64,000 nt of DNA from Flavobacteriales bacterium UBA6057 (GCA_002428995.1 DIYJ01000007.1:268505-332504), one strand, 5' to 3'; numbered from the stretch's first letter, positions 26,152 to 34,876 are shown. Notes: generated by a model from the letters alone, not told the origin. Program-made: numbers and translations.

Positions 26152-26695
26152 TGTCCTGCTTCACATAATCGATGGCGGGCGCTAGTGAGTCCTTGTTCGG
26201 ATTGGTAGAGAAATAGAGCGCTCCGCGCAGGAAGTGATCGGTGCTGTCTGTGAGAAAAAACTGCATGTCGCTGGCGGTCTCTCCCTTGAAATCATAAATG
26301 ATCCCATATACCCTTCGCTCTTCGTGCTCTACGATGAACTCGGGAATGCCTACTGCCTTCACAATGTGCTTCATCGCCAGCTTTCGATTCTGCTCGATGT
26401 GTTTCGAGAGGTTGTTGTTCAGTGCCGTGTAGGTTAAGTGCACCGTGGCGCGTAGTTCTGGATAATAAAGGTTATACCAGCAAGTGCTGTCTTGATATCG
26501 AGGGTCTACCGTGAGCGCACTCTGATCGGACAGCTCAAAAATGTAGGGGCAGTTCCAATAGTTGGTATCTGGCGTACTGTATTCAGCCACTGGCAAAGCA
26601 ATCCGCGGATAGGCTCTCGGCTTCGGTGAGTATTCTTTCTCACATGAGGCCAGCATCACAAGCAATGGAATGAACAGCGCAATGAATCTTTTCAT
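26114..26695 (-). CDS. gldD: Gliding motility lipoprotein GldD
   Basis: The 193-residue lipoprotein has a signal ending LLVMLASC (Cys ~18) and the GldD hallmark YSPKPRAYPRIALP. GldD is needed for gliding and T9SS-dependent surface delivery in Flavobacterium, exact role unknown. The ATG overlaps the gldE stop (ATGA). The order mutY - ssb - gldE - gldD is the conserved flavobacterial arrangement, which supports the call strongly. The 3' end overlaps ctaA. Confidence 0.95.
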   Translation of the reverse strand: MKRFIALFIPLLVMLASCEKEYSPKPRAYPRIALPVAEYSTPDTNYWNCPYIFELSDQSALTVDPRYQDSTCWYNLYYPELRATVHLTYTALNNNLSKHIEQNRKLAMKHIVKAVGIPEFIVEHEERRVYGIIYDFKGETASDMQFFLTDSTDHFLRGALYFSTNPNKDSLAPAIDYVKQDIRHLIDSFHWQE

Positions 26696-28026
26696 GCTTC
26701 CGGGTTGAGGATGGTGACCTTGATGCGCTTGACCCTTCGCTTGTCTGCGGCTTCGATCGTGAACTGATAATTACCCAGTTTGATCTTCTCATTTTTCTGA
26801 GGAATGCGGCCTGCAATTTCCAATACAAGGCCTGCGAGGGAGTCGCTGTCACCCTTGTGTTCTTCAAACTCTTCTCCTTCCACACCAATGACGCGATACA
26901 CGTCCATCAATGCCGTTTTGCCTTCGAACACATAGTTGTGATCATCCAGCTTGGAGTAGACCAGTTCTTCATCGTCAAACTCATCGTTGATCTCGCCTAC
27001 AATTTCTTCGATGATGTCTTCCAGGGTGATCACCCCTGAGCTTCCACCGTATTCATCTACCACGACCGCCATGTGGTTTTTGTCTTCCTGAAATTCCCTT
27101 AAAAGGTCGTCCAGCTTTTTGTTTTCTGTGACAAACGTTGCTGGTCTTGGAAGCTCACTCCAATCAAAATCATCATCCTGATCGAGGTTCTTCAGCAGGT
27201 CTTTCACATAGAGGATGCCTTTCACCTGGTCGAAGCTTTCCTCATAAACAGGAATCCTGGAGTAACCATGCTCCCGAATTTGTTCACATAGCTCTTTAAA
27301 GCTGATGTCTACGGGCATAGAAATGACATCCACGCGCGGGGTCATCACCTGGCGCACCTCAGTTGAACCAAACTTCACGATGCCGCTTAGGATGCGCTTC
27401 TCATCCTCTTTTGTGTTGCTGTCGGTCGTCAGTTCCAGTGCCTGAGAAAGCTCATGAGCCGTGATTTGAGAGCTGTTTTCAGAATCCTTAGCGCGTTGGT
27501 CAATCTTTCTTGTAGAGCTCACCAGCAGTTTTGAGAGCGGTGCAAAGGCGCGGTAAAGCCCAGCCATCGGCAACGACATGAATAGGGCTAGCTTCAGACT
27601 GTTTTTTGTAGCGTATACCTTCGGGACGATCTCGCCTGCAATCAGCAAGATCAGAGTCACCGCAATCACTTGAATGAAGAAGGCTAGTAGCTCCTGACCT
27701 TCGAAATTGAACGCCATTTCCATGATGAAGCTCGAGAGAATAATGATCGCCACATTCACAAGGTTGTTCCCAATGAGAATGGTAGCGAGCAGCGTCTTGG
27801 GTGCCTTTAACAGGTCGAGAACCTTGAGTGAGGACTTCGAATTCAGATCGTTGAGTCGTTCCCTGTCTTGCGGAGTCAGTGAAAAGAAGGCAACTTCAGA
27901 ACCACTGATGAGTGCTGAACAGATCAGCAACAGCAACATGAGCAGAATGCCGATCAACACATTCAGGTCGAACGGATTCAGAATGGAAAGAAACAAACTA
28001 TGATACGGGTCTCCCGGAGGTTCCAC
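26692..28026 (-). CDS. gldE: Gliding motility-associated protein GldE (CNNM/CorC-like)
   Basis: The 444-residue protein has a CNNM transmembrane domain (helices within ~20-170), a CBS pair (from VRQVMTPRVDVISM to the YGGSSGVITLEDIIEEIVG segment) and a C-terminal CorC/HlyC domain. This is a hemolysin-family architecture, and GldE is its gliding-linked member; it cooperates genetically with GldD. The start is GTG at 28026, 11 bp after the ssb stop. Ion transport is known for relatives but not shown for GldE. Confidence 0.95.
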   Translation of the reverse strand: MEPPGDPYHSLFLSILNPFDLNVLIGILLMLLLLICSALISGSEVAFFSLTPQDRERLNDLNSKSSLKVLDLLKAPKTLLATILIGNNLVNVAIIILSSFIMEMAFNFEGQELLAFFIQVIAVTLILLIAGEIVPKVYATKNSLKLALFMSLPMAGLYRAFAPLSKLLVSSTRKIDQRAKDSENSSQITAHELSQALELTTDSNTKEDEKRILSGIVKFGSTEVRQVMTPRVDVISMPVDISFKELCEQIREHGYSRIPVYEESFDQVKGILYVKDLLKNLDQDDDFDWSELPRPATFVTENKKLDDLLREFQEDKNHMAVVVDEYGGSSGVITLEDIIEEIVGEINDEFDDEELVYSKLDDHNYVFEGKTALMDVYRVIGVEGEEFEEHKGDSDSLAGLVLEIAGRIPQKNEKIKLGNYQFTIEAADKRRVKRIKVTILNPEA

Positions 28027-28037
28027 TGGTGGTAGGG

Positions 28038-28505
28038 TTAAAAGGGGAGGTCGTCAAAAGACTCGTCATTGCCCGAGTCAGGTGAAACGTCAGCTGTTCC
28101 CTGGGCGGCAGACTTAGGAGCCTGACGAGGCGCTTCTTGTCTGGGAGCTTCGGAGCCACCCTGATTTCCATCGCGGGAGCCCAACATGGTAAAGTTATCG
28201 GCAACAATCTCTGTCGCATACTTGGTGTTACCTTCCTGATCGTCCCAGCTGCGCGTTCGGATTTTACCTTCTACAAAGATCTGGCTTCCCTTACGCAAGT
28301 ACTTTTCAGCAACATCAGCCAAACCGCGCCAAACGACTACGGTGTGCCATTCAGTATTGGTCACTCGATCACCATTTTTATCGGTGTACGATTCAGAAGT
28401 TGCAATTCTCAAACGAGCCAATTTAGCTCCGTTCGACATCACTTTGATCTCGGGATCCATGCCCAGATTTCCTACCAATATTGCTTTGTTGACGCTTCCT
28501 GCCAT
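28038..28505 (-). CDS. ssb: Single-stranded DNA-binding protein
   Basis: The 155-residue protein has an N-terminal OB fold (KAILVGNLGMDPEI ... WHTVVVWRGLADVAEKYL), a Gln/Pro/Ser-rich linker and the acidic tip ESFDDLPF that recruits repair and replication partners. It lies between mutY and gldE with its own promoter box. Confidence 0.97.
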   Translation of the reverse strand: MAGSVNKAILVGNLGMDPEIKVMSNGAKLARLRIATSESYTDKNGDRVTNTEWHTVVVWRGLADVAEKYLRKGSQIFVEGKIRTRSWDDQEGNTKYATEIVADNFTMLGSRDGNQGGSEAPRQEAPRQAPKSAAQGTADVSPDSGNDESFDDLPF

Positions 28506-28522
28506 ATCATTTATCTAACCCA

Positions 28523-28530
28523 CAAACTTA
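28523..28530 (-). promoter_or_regulatory. -7 promoter box (TAAGTTTG) of ssb
   Basis: Exact TAnnTTTG on the minus strand, 17 nt before the ssb ATG. It partly separates ssb-gldE-gldD from mutY. Confidence 0.6.
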
Positions 28531-28537
28531 AACATTG

Positions 28538-29593
28538 TCAGGTTTTCAGGCCTGTTTTGAGGTCGTATTGTTCAAGATAACGGTCAATGAGTCGGGGTAA
28601 AGCAAAATTGGCCAGTTCGCTGTGATCTATAAAATGAAGCCCGGCTGCTGGTTCATGGATTTCGGTGTGGTAGAACCGGGCAAAAATATCCTGGTGGCTC
28701 AGGACGTGTTTTTTTGCCTCATTGCTTGTCATGAGTGCTTCCTGGGTAAGCCCAAAACGCTCCAACTCCGCGCTGCTGAGTAGTTCGGAAGAAGAAGTTT
28801 CAATCAAAGGAAACTCATAAAGCCCTTGCCAGATGTCCTTTTCACCACGTTGCTGAATCGCAATTTTTCCTTGACTTAACACGATCAGATAGTGGAAGTA
28901 ACGCGAACGCCTCTTGATCGTTTTTACCTTTCGAGGAAGTTCCTTCACCATTCCTTTTTCTCTGGCCTCGCAAACATCTGCCAAGGGACAGCGATCACAA
29001 CTTGGAGAGACGGGAGTGCACTGAAGCGCTCCAAATTCCATCATTGCCTGGTTGTGTTCTGAAGGATCCGCAGGATTCATCAATGCATCCGCCAATTCGT
29101 TGATGATTCGGATGCCCGGACCTTTGTTGACGGGTTCTTCCACCGCAAACAGACGTGCGATGACACGTGCCACATTACCATCAACGGTGGCTACGGGCAA
29201 ACCAAAAGCGATGGATGAAATAGCTGCTGCAGTGTAAGGCCCAATGCCTTTCAGGTTTCGGATGGCGTCATAATCAGATGGGAAGATGCCATCGTGATCA
29301 TTCATCACCTGTTGAGCGGCTTTGTGAAGGTTTCGGGCGCGACTGTAGTATCCCAGTCCCTGCCATAGTTTGAGGACATCGTCTTCGTCAGCGGTGGCCA
29401 GGGAAATCACATCTGGAAATCGTTCTAGAAATCGATGATAGTAGGCGGTTCCCTGATCGACCCTGGTTTGTTGCAAAATGACCTCTGAGATCCAAATGCT
29501 ATAAGGGTTTTTGCCCAGTCTCCACGGGAGGTCTCGCTTGTTTTTTTGATACCACTCAGAAAGGTTCTGTTGAATTGTTTGAATGCTGTTCAT
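28538..29593 (-). CDS. mutY: A/G-specific adenine DNA glycosylase
   Basis: The 351-residue enzyme removes adenine mispaired with 8-oxoguanine. The helix-hairpin-helix with GIGPYTAAAISSIAFG leads to the catalytic Asp in ATVDGNVARV; the 4Fe-4S ligands follow the pattern C-x6-C-x2-C-x5-C (CTPVSPSCDRCPLADVC). The C-terminal NUDIX-like domain contains the LSHQDIFARF segment that checks the 8-oxoguanine strand. It is divergent from the HU gene; a near-consensus box TATTTTCG lies at 29606-29613. Confidence 0.97.
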   Translation of the reverse strand: MNSIQTIQQNLSEWYQKNKRDLPWRLGKNPYSIWISEVILQQTRVDQGTAYYHRFLERFPDVISLATADEDDVLKLWQGLGYYSRARNLHKAAQQVMNDHDGIFPSDYDAIRNLKGIGPYTAAAISSIAFGLPVATVDGNVARVIARLFAVEEPVNKGPGIRIINELADALMNPADPSEHNQAMMEFGALQCTPVSPSCDRCPLADVCEAREKGMVKELPRKVKTIKRRSRYFHYLIVLSQGKIAIQQRGEKDIWQGLYEFPLIETSSSELLSSAELERFGLTQEALMTSNEAKKHVLSHQDIFARFYHTEIHEPAAGLHFIDHSELANFALPRLIDRYLEQYDLKTGLKT

Positions 29594-29645
29594 GACTTAG
29601 AGCAACGAAAATAGTGAGTGGCCTTCTTTCGAATCAAAATGATTC

Positions 29646-29653
29646 TATCTTTG
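29646..29653 (+). promoter_or_regulatory. -7 promoter box (TATCTTTG) of the HU operon
   Basis: Exact TAnnTTTG. It predicts an AU-rich leader of about 55 nt before ATG 29715, unlike the very short leaders elsewhere. The leader contains a 14-nt word (29676-29689) also found just before fumC. Confidence 0.6.
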
Positions 29654-29714
29654 CACCCCGTTTTTTGAAATCGGTAAATACACTGAATATCAAAAACTTA
29701 TATAAAGATTCGAA

Positions 29715-30002
29715 ATGACCAAAGCAGAGATTGTTTCTGAGATTGCTGAAAAGACTGGCGTTGACAAGGTAGAGGTATTGACGACTGTGGAGGCCTTTAT
29801 GAACAGCGTGAAGAATGCGCTAGCTCGCGGAGAAAATGTTTACCTGAGAGGTTTCGGGAGTTTCGTAGTGAAGGAACGCGCTGAGAAAACAGGGCGAAAC
29901 ATCTCCAAGAACACCACCATCATAATTCCTGCTCACAACATTCCTTCATTCAAGCCCGCAAAAACATTTGTGGACAAGGTGAAGAAGAATGTAAAGAAGT
30001 AA
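29715..30002 (+). CDS. HU-family DNA-binding protein
   Basis: The 95-residue nucleoid protein bends DNA. The HU/IHF signature GFGSFVVKERAEKTGRN with the basic beta-arm NTTIIIPAHNIPSFKP is clear. It ends in a lysine-rich tail (KVKKNVKK). It starts the run HU - TPR - COX24-like - rng - recX and is divergent from mutY, a common Bacteroidota arrangement. Confidence 0.96.
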   Translation: MTKAEIVSEIAEKTGVDKVEVLTTVEAFMNSVKNALARGENVYLRGFGSFVVKERAEKTGRNISKNTTIIIPAHNIPSFKPAKTFVDKVKKNVKK

Positions 30003-30006
30003 GTGA

Positions 30007-30498
30007 ATGGCAGGCTTGAAGTCTACTCACTGGATCGCAGTTGGACTGACGCTTGCGTTGATCGTTCTTTTATTATTTGCTCCCCATCATTCGGGAAATG
30101 TAAAAGAGAGTACAGCCAGTGCTCAACTCCCACCCGTACCTGATGTAGAGTATCGCATCGATTCTGCACTGAGCATTATCAGTGGTCCAGCACCCATGCA
30201 GGGTATTCTGTTGCTTCGTGAAGTAGCAGAAGAAAATCCCGGTAATTTCCGTGCGCAGTACCATTTGGGGCGGTTTTCCGCTCAAACAGCTCAGTGGGAA
30301 AAAGTGATGGAGCGTTTCGAAATGGTCAAGAAAATTGACCCCGAGTTTGCCGAGGCAGACTATTGGATCGGACTTGCGCACTTTCAGATGGGAGATGCAG
30401 AAAAAGCAGTTGTCTCGTTGGAGAGTTTTATCTCCAGAGCAGAAAATAGTGACGAGCTTCTACAAGAAGCTCAAACAATGTTGAATCAATTAAAATAA
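30007..30498 (+). CDS. Tetratricopeptide-repeat protein with N-terminal membrane anchor
   Basis: The 163-residue protein has one N-terminal transmembrane segment (WIAVGLTLALIVLLLFA, residues 8-24), then a short linker and two to three TPR units (FRAQYHLGRFSAQTAQW, ADYWIGLAHFQMGDAEKAV). It probably acts as a scaffold on the outer face of the inner membrane. It starts 5 bp after HU and is followed 6 bp later by the tiny COX24-like gene. No specific partner is evident. Confidence 0.88.
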   Translation: MAGLKSTHWIAVGLTLALIVLLLFAPHHSGNVKESTASAQLPPVPDVEYRIDSALSIISGPAPMQGILLLREVAEENPGNFRAQYHLGRFSAQTAQWEKVMERFEMVKKIDPEFAEADYWIGLAHFQMGDAEKAVVSLESFISRAENSDELLQEAQTMLNQLK

Positions 30499-30503
30499 CC
30501 GAA

Positions 30504-30596
30504 ATGCCTAGCGGTAAGAAGAGAAAAAGACACAAGATGTCGACTCACAAGCGTAAGAAGCGTTTGAGAAAGAACAGACACAAGAAGAAGAAGTAG
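30504..30596 (+). CDS. Tiny basic AURKAIP1/COX24-like protein (30 residues)
   Basis: The 30-codon ORF starts MPSGKKRKRHKMSTHKRKKR and ends RKNRHKKKK; more than half the residues are Lys, Arg or His. This matches the very short proteins that many Bacteroidota carry in this position, assigned to the AURKAIP1/COX24 family, whose relatives include mitochondrial and actinobacterial small ribosomal-subunit proteins. It lies 6 bp after the TPR gene and 40 bp before rng. A ribosome or RNA-binding role is likely by composition and family, not proven. Too short for most gene callers. Confidence 0.85.
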   Translation: MPSGKKRKRHKMSTHKRKKRLRKNRHKKKK

Positions 30597-30636
30597 TCTC
30601 CTTCAACATAAGCCCCGGGTATAAAACTTTAGAAAA

Positions 30637-32196
30637 GTGAGTGATGCTAGTACAGAACTGATCATTCGCTCCGGGGATGGTGAAGTCGATATTGCCCTAT
30701 TAGAAAAGAAGGGCTTAGTTGAATATCATCACGAGAAGCTTGATAAAGGCTTCAACGTGGGCGATATTTTCCTTGGTAGAATTAAGCGACTCGTCCCTGG
30801 ACTCAACGCTGCATTTGTTGATGTAGGCTACGAGAAGGATGCTTTTCTTCATTATCATGATTTAGGCCCCAAGGCGAATTCCCTTCAGAAGTTCATCTCA
30901 GATGGAATTACTGGAAAACGCAACGGAGCCAGTCTTCAGGACTTCGAGATCCAGCCGGATATAGATAAAAACGGCAAGATAGATCAAGTACTCAAGGCGA
31001 ATCGCTATCTGCTCGTGCAGATAGCCAAAGAACCAATTTCAACCAAAGGCCCAAGACTTACCTGCGAGATCAGTTTGGCAGGCAGGTTCTTGGTATTGGT
31101 GCCCTTCAGCGACCGAATTTCTGTGTCTCAGAAAATCAAGTCGCGGGAAGAGAGAGAGCGCTTGCGCAGACTCATTTCCAGCATCAAGCCGAAGAACTTC
31201 GGAGTAATTGTAAGAACGGTAGCCGAGAGCAAAAAGGTGGCCGAGCTTGACAGTGATCTTCGGAGTTTGGTTGAGAAGTGGAATACTGCGTTCGAGAATT
31301 TTACCTCTACCAAGCCACCAAAGAAGGTGTTGGGAGAGCTCGACCGCACCAATGCCCTGCTCAGGGACCTGCTGAATGCTTCGTTCAACCAGATTGTGGT
31401 TGATAATGATGCACTCTACCAGGATGTGTGTCAATACCTGCGAACCATTTCTCCCGAGAGCGAGAAGATTGTTCGCCATCACAAAGGCAAGACCGATGTG
31501 ATGGAACACTATGGCATCGAGAAGCAGATTAAGTCGCTTTTTGGCAAGCATGTGACCATGAAAAGCGGTGCTTACCTCGTGATCGAACACACGGAGGCGA
31601 TGCACGTGATTGACGTCAACAGTGGTAACACTGCAAAGTCTGAGAATAGCCAGGAATCGAATGCTCTTCGTGTGAACATCGAAGCAGCAGAGGAAGTTGC
31701 ACGGCAGCTTCGCTTGCGTGACATGGGTGGATTGGTGGTGATTGACTTCATCGATATGCGCCAGGCGGATAATCGCAAAGCGTTGCACGAGAAGCTCAAG
31801 AAGTTCATGTCAGTCGATCGGGCGAAGCACCAGGTATTGCCAGTGAGTCGCTTTGGATTGGTAGAAATCACCCGTCAGCGCGTGAGGCCTGAGATGGAAA
31901 TCAAGACGGCTGAAGTCTGTCCAACTTGTAACGGAACAGGTGAGATACAGGCCAGCATTACCGTGATTGACGAGATCGAGAGTAACCTTGAAAACCTCAT
32001 GGAGGAAAAGAAGGGCGACAAAGTCACCCTCGCGGTACATCCCTTTGTAGCTTCCTTCCTTCAGAAGAAATTTTTCGGTCATCAGCGCAAGTGGTTCAAG
32101 GCTTACAGAAAGTGGATCCGCGTTGAGCCTAAAACGGCTTTGACCCTTCTCGATTACGAATTCCTGGATAAGGAAGGCAAGGAAATCCTCTTCTAG
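30637..32196 (+). CDS. rng: Ribonuclease G/E family protein
   Basis: The 519-residue endoribonuclease has an N-terminal S1 domain (FNVGDIFLGRIKRLVPGLNA), the RNase H-like catalytic part with metal-binding Asp residues in MHVIDVNSGN and GGLVVIDFIDM, and the zinc-link CPTCNGTG. It lacks the long degradosome scaffold of RNase E, so RNase G-like processing of rRNA and mRNA is most likely. The start is GTG 30637 (MSDASTELII). Confidence 0.94.
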   Translation: MSDASTELIIRSGDGEVDIALLEKKGLVEYHHEKLDKGFNVGDIFLGRIKRLVPGLNAAFVDVGYEKDAFLHYHDLGPKANSLQKFISDGITGKRNGASLQDFEIQPDIDKNGKIDQVLKANRYLLVQIAKEPISTKGPRLTCEISLAGRFLVLVPFSDRISVSQKIKSREERERLRRLISSIKPKNFGVIVRTVAESKKVAELDSDLRSLVEKWNTAFENFTSTKPPKKVLGELDRTNALLRDLLNASFNQIVVDNDALYQDVCQYLRTISPESEKIVRHHKGKTDVMEHYGIEKQIKSLFGKHVTMKSGAYLVIEHTEAMHVIDVNSGNTAKSENSQESNALRVNIEAAEEVARQLRLRDMGGLVVIDFIDMRQADNRKALHEKLKKFMSVDRAKHQVLPVSRFGLVEITRQRVRPEMEIKTAEVCPTCNGTGEIQASITVIDEIESNLENLMEEKKGDKVTLAVHPFVASFLQKKFFGHQRKWFKAYRKWIRVEPKTALTLLDYEFLDKEGKEILF

Positions 32197-32210
32197 TAAC
32201 TTCGTTTCTC

Positions 32211-32693
32211 GTGGCTTTCGAGAAGAAAAAACCTTCGCCTGAGGAGGCGAGAGCGAAGATTCGGACCTTCTGCAACTACCGTGAGCGCTCTCATCGCGAG
32301 GTGAAGGAGAAGCTCTACAGCATGGGGCTTTACTCCAAAGAAGTGGATCAGTTGCTGGTCCAGATGATGGATGAGAACCTGCTCAATGAGGAACGCTATG
32401 CCCGCAGCTACGCCCGAGGGCGTTTTCGATTGAAAAAGTGGGGTTGGGTGAAAATCGAGCAAGGATTGCGACAGCAGGGGATTCATCAAAATCTCCTGAA
32501 AATGGCCAAGTCCGAGATCGATGAGCAGGAATACATGGACATGCTCCAATCCATGGCTAACAAGAAGTGGGCTGAACACTCAAAGGATCAGTACATGATC
32601 CGCAAAGCCAAGGTTTATCGCTTTCTGATCGGCAGAGGGTTTGAGTCTTCGTTGATCAATTCGGTGCTGAAGAGTTATCACTCTCCGAAGTGA
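32211..32693 (+). CDS. recX: Regulatory protein RecX
   Basis: The 160-residue protein, rich in Lys, Arg and Glu, has the RecX three-helix repeats (CNYRERSHREVKEKLYSMG; then NEERYARSYARGRFRLKKWG; then KVYRFLIGRGFESSLI). RecX limits RecA filament growth. It starts at GTG 32211, 14 bp after rng. recA is not nearby. The last 16 bp overlap the convergent gene on the minus strand. Confidence 0.92.
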   Translation: MAFEKKKPSPEEARAKIRTFCNYRERSHREVKEKLYSMGLYSKEVDQLLVQMMDENLLNEERYARSYARGRFRLKKWGWVKIEQGLRQQGIHQNLLKMAKSEIDEQEYMDMLQSMANKKWAEHSKDQYMIRKAKVYRFLIGRGFESSLINSVLKSYHSPK

Positions 32694-33433
32694 TCGTAGC
32701 GATAGGTGATTTGACGACCTACAGTCATTCTTTCTACCAGCAGGTTCCGCTCGTTGTAACGATACGTTTCCTTCATTCCACCGGGTTCTAATGTGGAAGA
32801 AACAGGTTGACCACGTTCATTCAGGCTGAACAGGCGCTGATGCACCTCGTGGCCTTTTGCTTGCGGTTTCATTGCTACTTCAACGATTGAGGTCACAAAG
32901 CCGGTTTTGTTTCGCTCATACACTTGCTTGAAAGTTTCTCTCCTTTCTTCATCGAGCATCGTGAGGCTTGAAAACCTTCCATGTTCATCGAAGGTGGCGA
33001 AGCACGTTTCGACATCATTGCGAAACTCCCGCAGGCTGTTGTTTGTGGTTTCAAACTGATAGCTGATGTAGTCTTCCTTTCCGTCTTCGGTCACATAGAT
33101 GCTCGATAGCTTACCGTTGTTGTCATAGTAAAAGCGTTTTTCGACCAGAGTCAGGGAATCGATCCTCAGATGACTTACCCTTCGTTGATCGTCATAACTG
33201 ATGTAACGAACAGATACGGTGTCTCCGGCCATAACTCTCACTGTTTTTACAATCAAACCTTGTTCATTGATCTGCTGGATCAGTTGGTGGTTTTCTCCAA
33301 GGCTGATGATCACTTTTTGAATCCGGTTCTTAGCATATATCCGTTGATCTGGATTGAATTCGTGGAAAGCGTCCTGTCCAAACATGCAGAGTGTCAGGCA
33401 GGTGAGAAGAGCAGTCAAAAAGAGCTTGATCAT
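32678..33433 (-). CDS. Secreted protein of unknown function
   Basis: The 251-residue protein has a signal peptide (LFLTALLTCLTLCMFGQ). The mature part is made of short beta-hairpin units with repeated Tyr-Asp-x-x-Gly/Arg features (YISYDDQRRVSHLRID, FYYDNNGKLSSIYV, YRYNERNLLVERMT), loosely like YD/RHS-type repeats but without a full RHS core. It is probably periplasmic or surface-exposed. It is divergent from prfB and convergent with recX, overlapping it by 16 bp. I do not assign a family. Confidence 0.75.
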   Translation of the reverse strand: MIKLFLTALLTCLTLCMFGQDAFHEFNPDQRIYAKNRIQKVIISLGENHQLIQQINEQGLIVKTVRVMAGDTVSVRYISYDDQRRVSHLRIDSLTLVEKRFYYDNNGKLSSIYVTEDGKEDYISYQFETTNNSLREFRNDVETCFATFDEHGRFSSLTMLDEERRETFKQVYERNKTGFVTSIVEVAMKPQAKGHEVHQRLFSLNERGQPVSSTLEPGGMKETYRYNERNLLVERMTVGRQITYRYDHFGE

Positions 33434-33470
33434 GTGAGGCTAAGAGACAAAATCGTGCCATCAAAATAGA

Positions 33471-33478
33471 TACATTCG
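33471..33478 (+). promoter_or_regulatory. Near-consensus -7 box (TACATTCG) of prfB
   Basis: One mismatch to TAnnTTTG, and again exactly 4 nt before the ATG (33483). Confidence 0.45.
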
Positions 33479-33482
33479 CCCA

Positions 33483-34590
33483 ATGATCACAACAGAAGAC
33501 ATCAAGCTGCTTGTGGGGCGCCTGGACGCGCTGAGGGGGTATCTTTGACATTGATCACAAGAAAGCCCAGATAGCTGACGAAGAGCAGCAAACCCACGAT
33601 CCGAATTTTTGGGACGACCCTAAAAAAGCTGAGGTCGTGCTCAAGCAAATCAACCGCAAAAAAGTATGGACCAAGGCCTTTGATGAGATCTCCACAGCGT
33701 TGGATGACCTGAAGGTGTTGCATGAGTTTTTCCGGGAAGGAGAAGCAGAAGAAGGCGATGTAACCTCTCAGCACGAAAAGCTGCTCACGCTGCTGGACGA
33801 CCTCGAGCTGAAGAACATGCTCAGTGCAGAGGAAGACGGCTTGGATGCGGTGCTACAGATTACGGCCGGAGCAGGTGGAACAGAGAGCTGTGACTGGGCT
33901 TCTATGCTCATGCGTATGTATATGATGTGGGGCGAAAAAAGCGGTTACAAGATCACTGAGCTCAACTATCAGGCTGGTGACGTAGCCGGTGTGAAAACGG
34001 TCACGCTTGAATTCTCGGGAGACTTTGCCTTTGGGTATCTCAAGGGAGAAAACGGAGTGCATCGCCTGGTGCGTATTTCACCCTTTGATTCAAATGCGAA
34101 GCGCCACACGTCTTTTGTTTCCGTGTATGTCTATCCTTTGGTAGATGATACCATTGAAATCAATGTGAATCCTGCAGATATTGAGTGGGACACGTTCCGA
34201 TCGAGTGGTGCCGGTGGGCAGAATGTGAACAAGGTGGAAACGGGAGTACGCCTGCGTCACAAGCCTTCGGGGATTATCATTGAGAATACCGAAACACGAT
34301 CTCAGCTGCAAAACAGAGAGAAGGCCATTCAGTTGTTGAAATCAAGACTCTACGAAGCTGAGCTGGAAGAAAAGCGAGCCAAGCAGGCCGAGATTGAAGC
34401 GAACAAGAAGAAGATTGAGTGGGGTAGCCAGATCAGAAACTACGTGCTTCATCCTTACCGCATGGTGAAAGATGTAAGAACAGGAGCTGAAACCACAGAC
34501 ACAGAAGGTGTGCTCAATGGAAACATTGATGATTTTCTGACATCATTCCTGATGTACAGCGCGGGAAAACTTCAGACGAAAGAAGAGTAG
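33483..34590 (+). CDS. prfB: Peptide chain release factor 2, expressed by programmed +1 frameshift
   Basis: RF2 ends translation at UAA and UGA. The first 21 codons (ATG 33483) read into an in-frame TGA at 33546-33548; a +1 shift after CTT continues in the second frame from 33547 to 34590, giving about 368 residues. The shift site AGGGGGTATCTTTGAC (33534-33549) has the internal Shine-Dalgarno, slippery CTT and UGA-C context of the classic RF2 autoregulation. The body carries the stop-recognition tripeptide SPF (VRISPFDSN) and the catalytic GGQ (SGAGGQNVNK). Not a pseudogene: the shift is the known control device. Confidence 0.96.
33534..33549 (+). promoter_or_regulatory. prfB programmed +1 frameshift signal
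   Basis: AGGGGG (33534-33539) is an anti-Shine-Dalgarno-pairing stretch, then TAT, the slippery CTT and the TGA stop followed by C. When RF2 is scarce, the ribosome pauses at UGA and slips forward by one base. Confidence 0.95.
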
Positions 34591-34600
34591 GTAGAAGGAA

Positions 34601-34795
34601 TTAAGCTTCGGTTGAAACTTCTTCTGCCGGAGCCTCATGAGCATCATCTTCAGCTTTCTCAAACATCGCTGGGAAGAGGCTGTTGAGCGCACCCATCACT
34701 GACCAAAAACCAAGGAAGGTGACCAGAAAGATGAGAATCCAGAAAGCCATCAAGAAAATCCCAAGAAAGATGAAGAGTCCTAAATATTCGCCCAT
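34601..34795 (-). CDS. Small membrane protein with acidic tail
   Basis: The 64-residue protein is a long hydrophobic region (LFIFLGIFLMAFWILIFLVTFLGFW, one long or two short helices) with an acidic C-terminal tail (EKAEDDAHEAPAEEVSTEA). A near-consensus box TATATTCG (34814-34821) lies 18 nt before the ATG. It is convergent with prfB, ends 10 bp apart. No family is recognised. Confidence 0.65.
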   Translation of the reverse strand: MGEYLGLFIFLGIFLMAFWILIFLVTFLGFWSVMGALNSLFPAMFEKAEDDAHEAPAEEVSTEA

Positions 34796-34825
34796 GGCAG
34801 ATTACTTTTGCTGCGAATATAAATG

Positions 34826-34876
34826 ATGCTGTGGTTTCGAGTTCAAAGTAGCAGGTTCAATGTTCAAAGTTTTGAA
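34826..34876. repeat. Short TTCAAAGT-type direct repeats
   Basis: The intergenic segment repeats TTCAAAGT twice, with related units GTTCAATG and TTTTGAAT between and after. Such short runs are common between Bacteroidota genes. The 146-bp gap otherwise holds only the divergent upstream regions of the small membrane protein and fumC. Confidence 0.4.

Noticed and set aside
32678..33433. RHS/YD-repeat toxin
   Set aside because: The units are short and irregular, there is no RHS core or C-terminal toxin domain, and no immunity gene follows.
33483..33548. Apparent premature stop in prfB (possible pseudogene)
   Set aside because: The TGA sits in the exact programmed +1 frameshift context and the downstream frame is complete with SPF and GGQ motifs.
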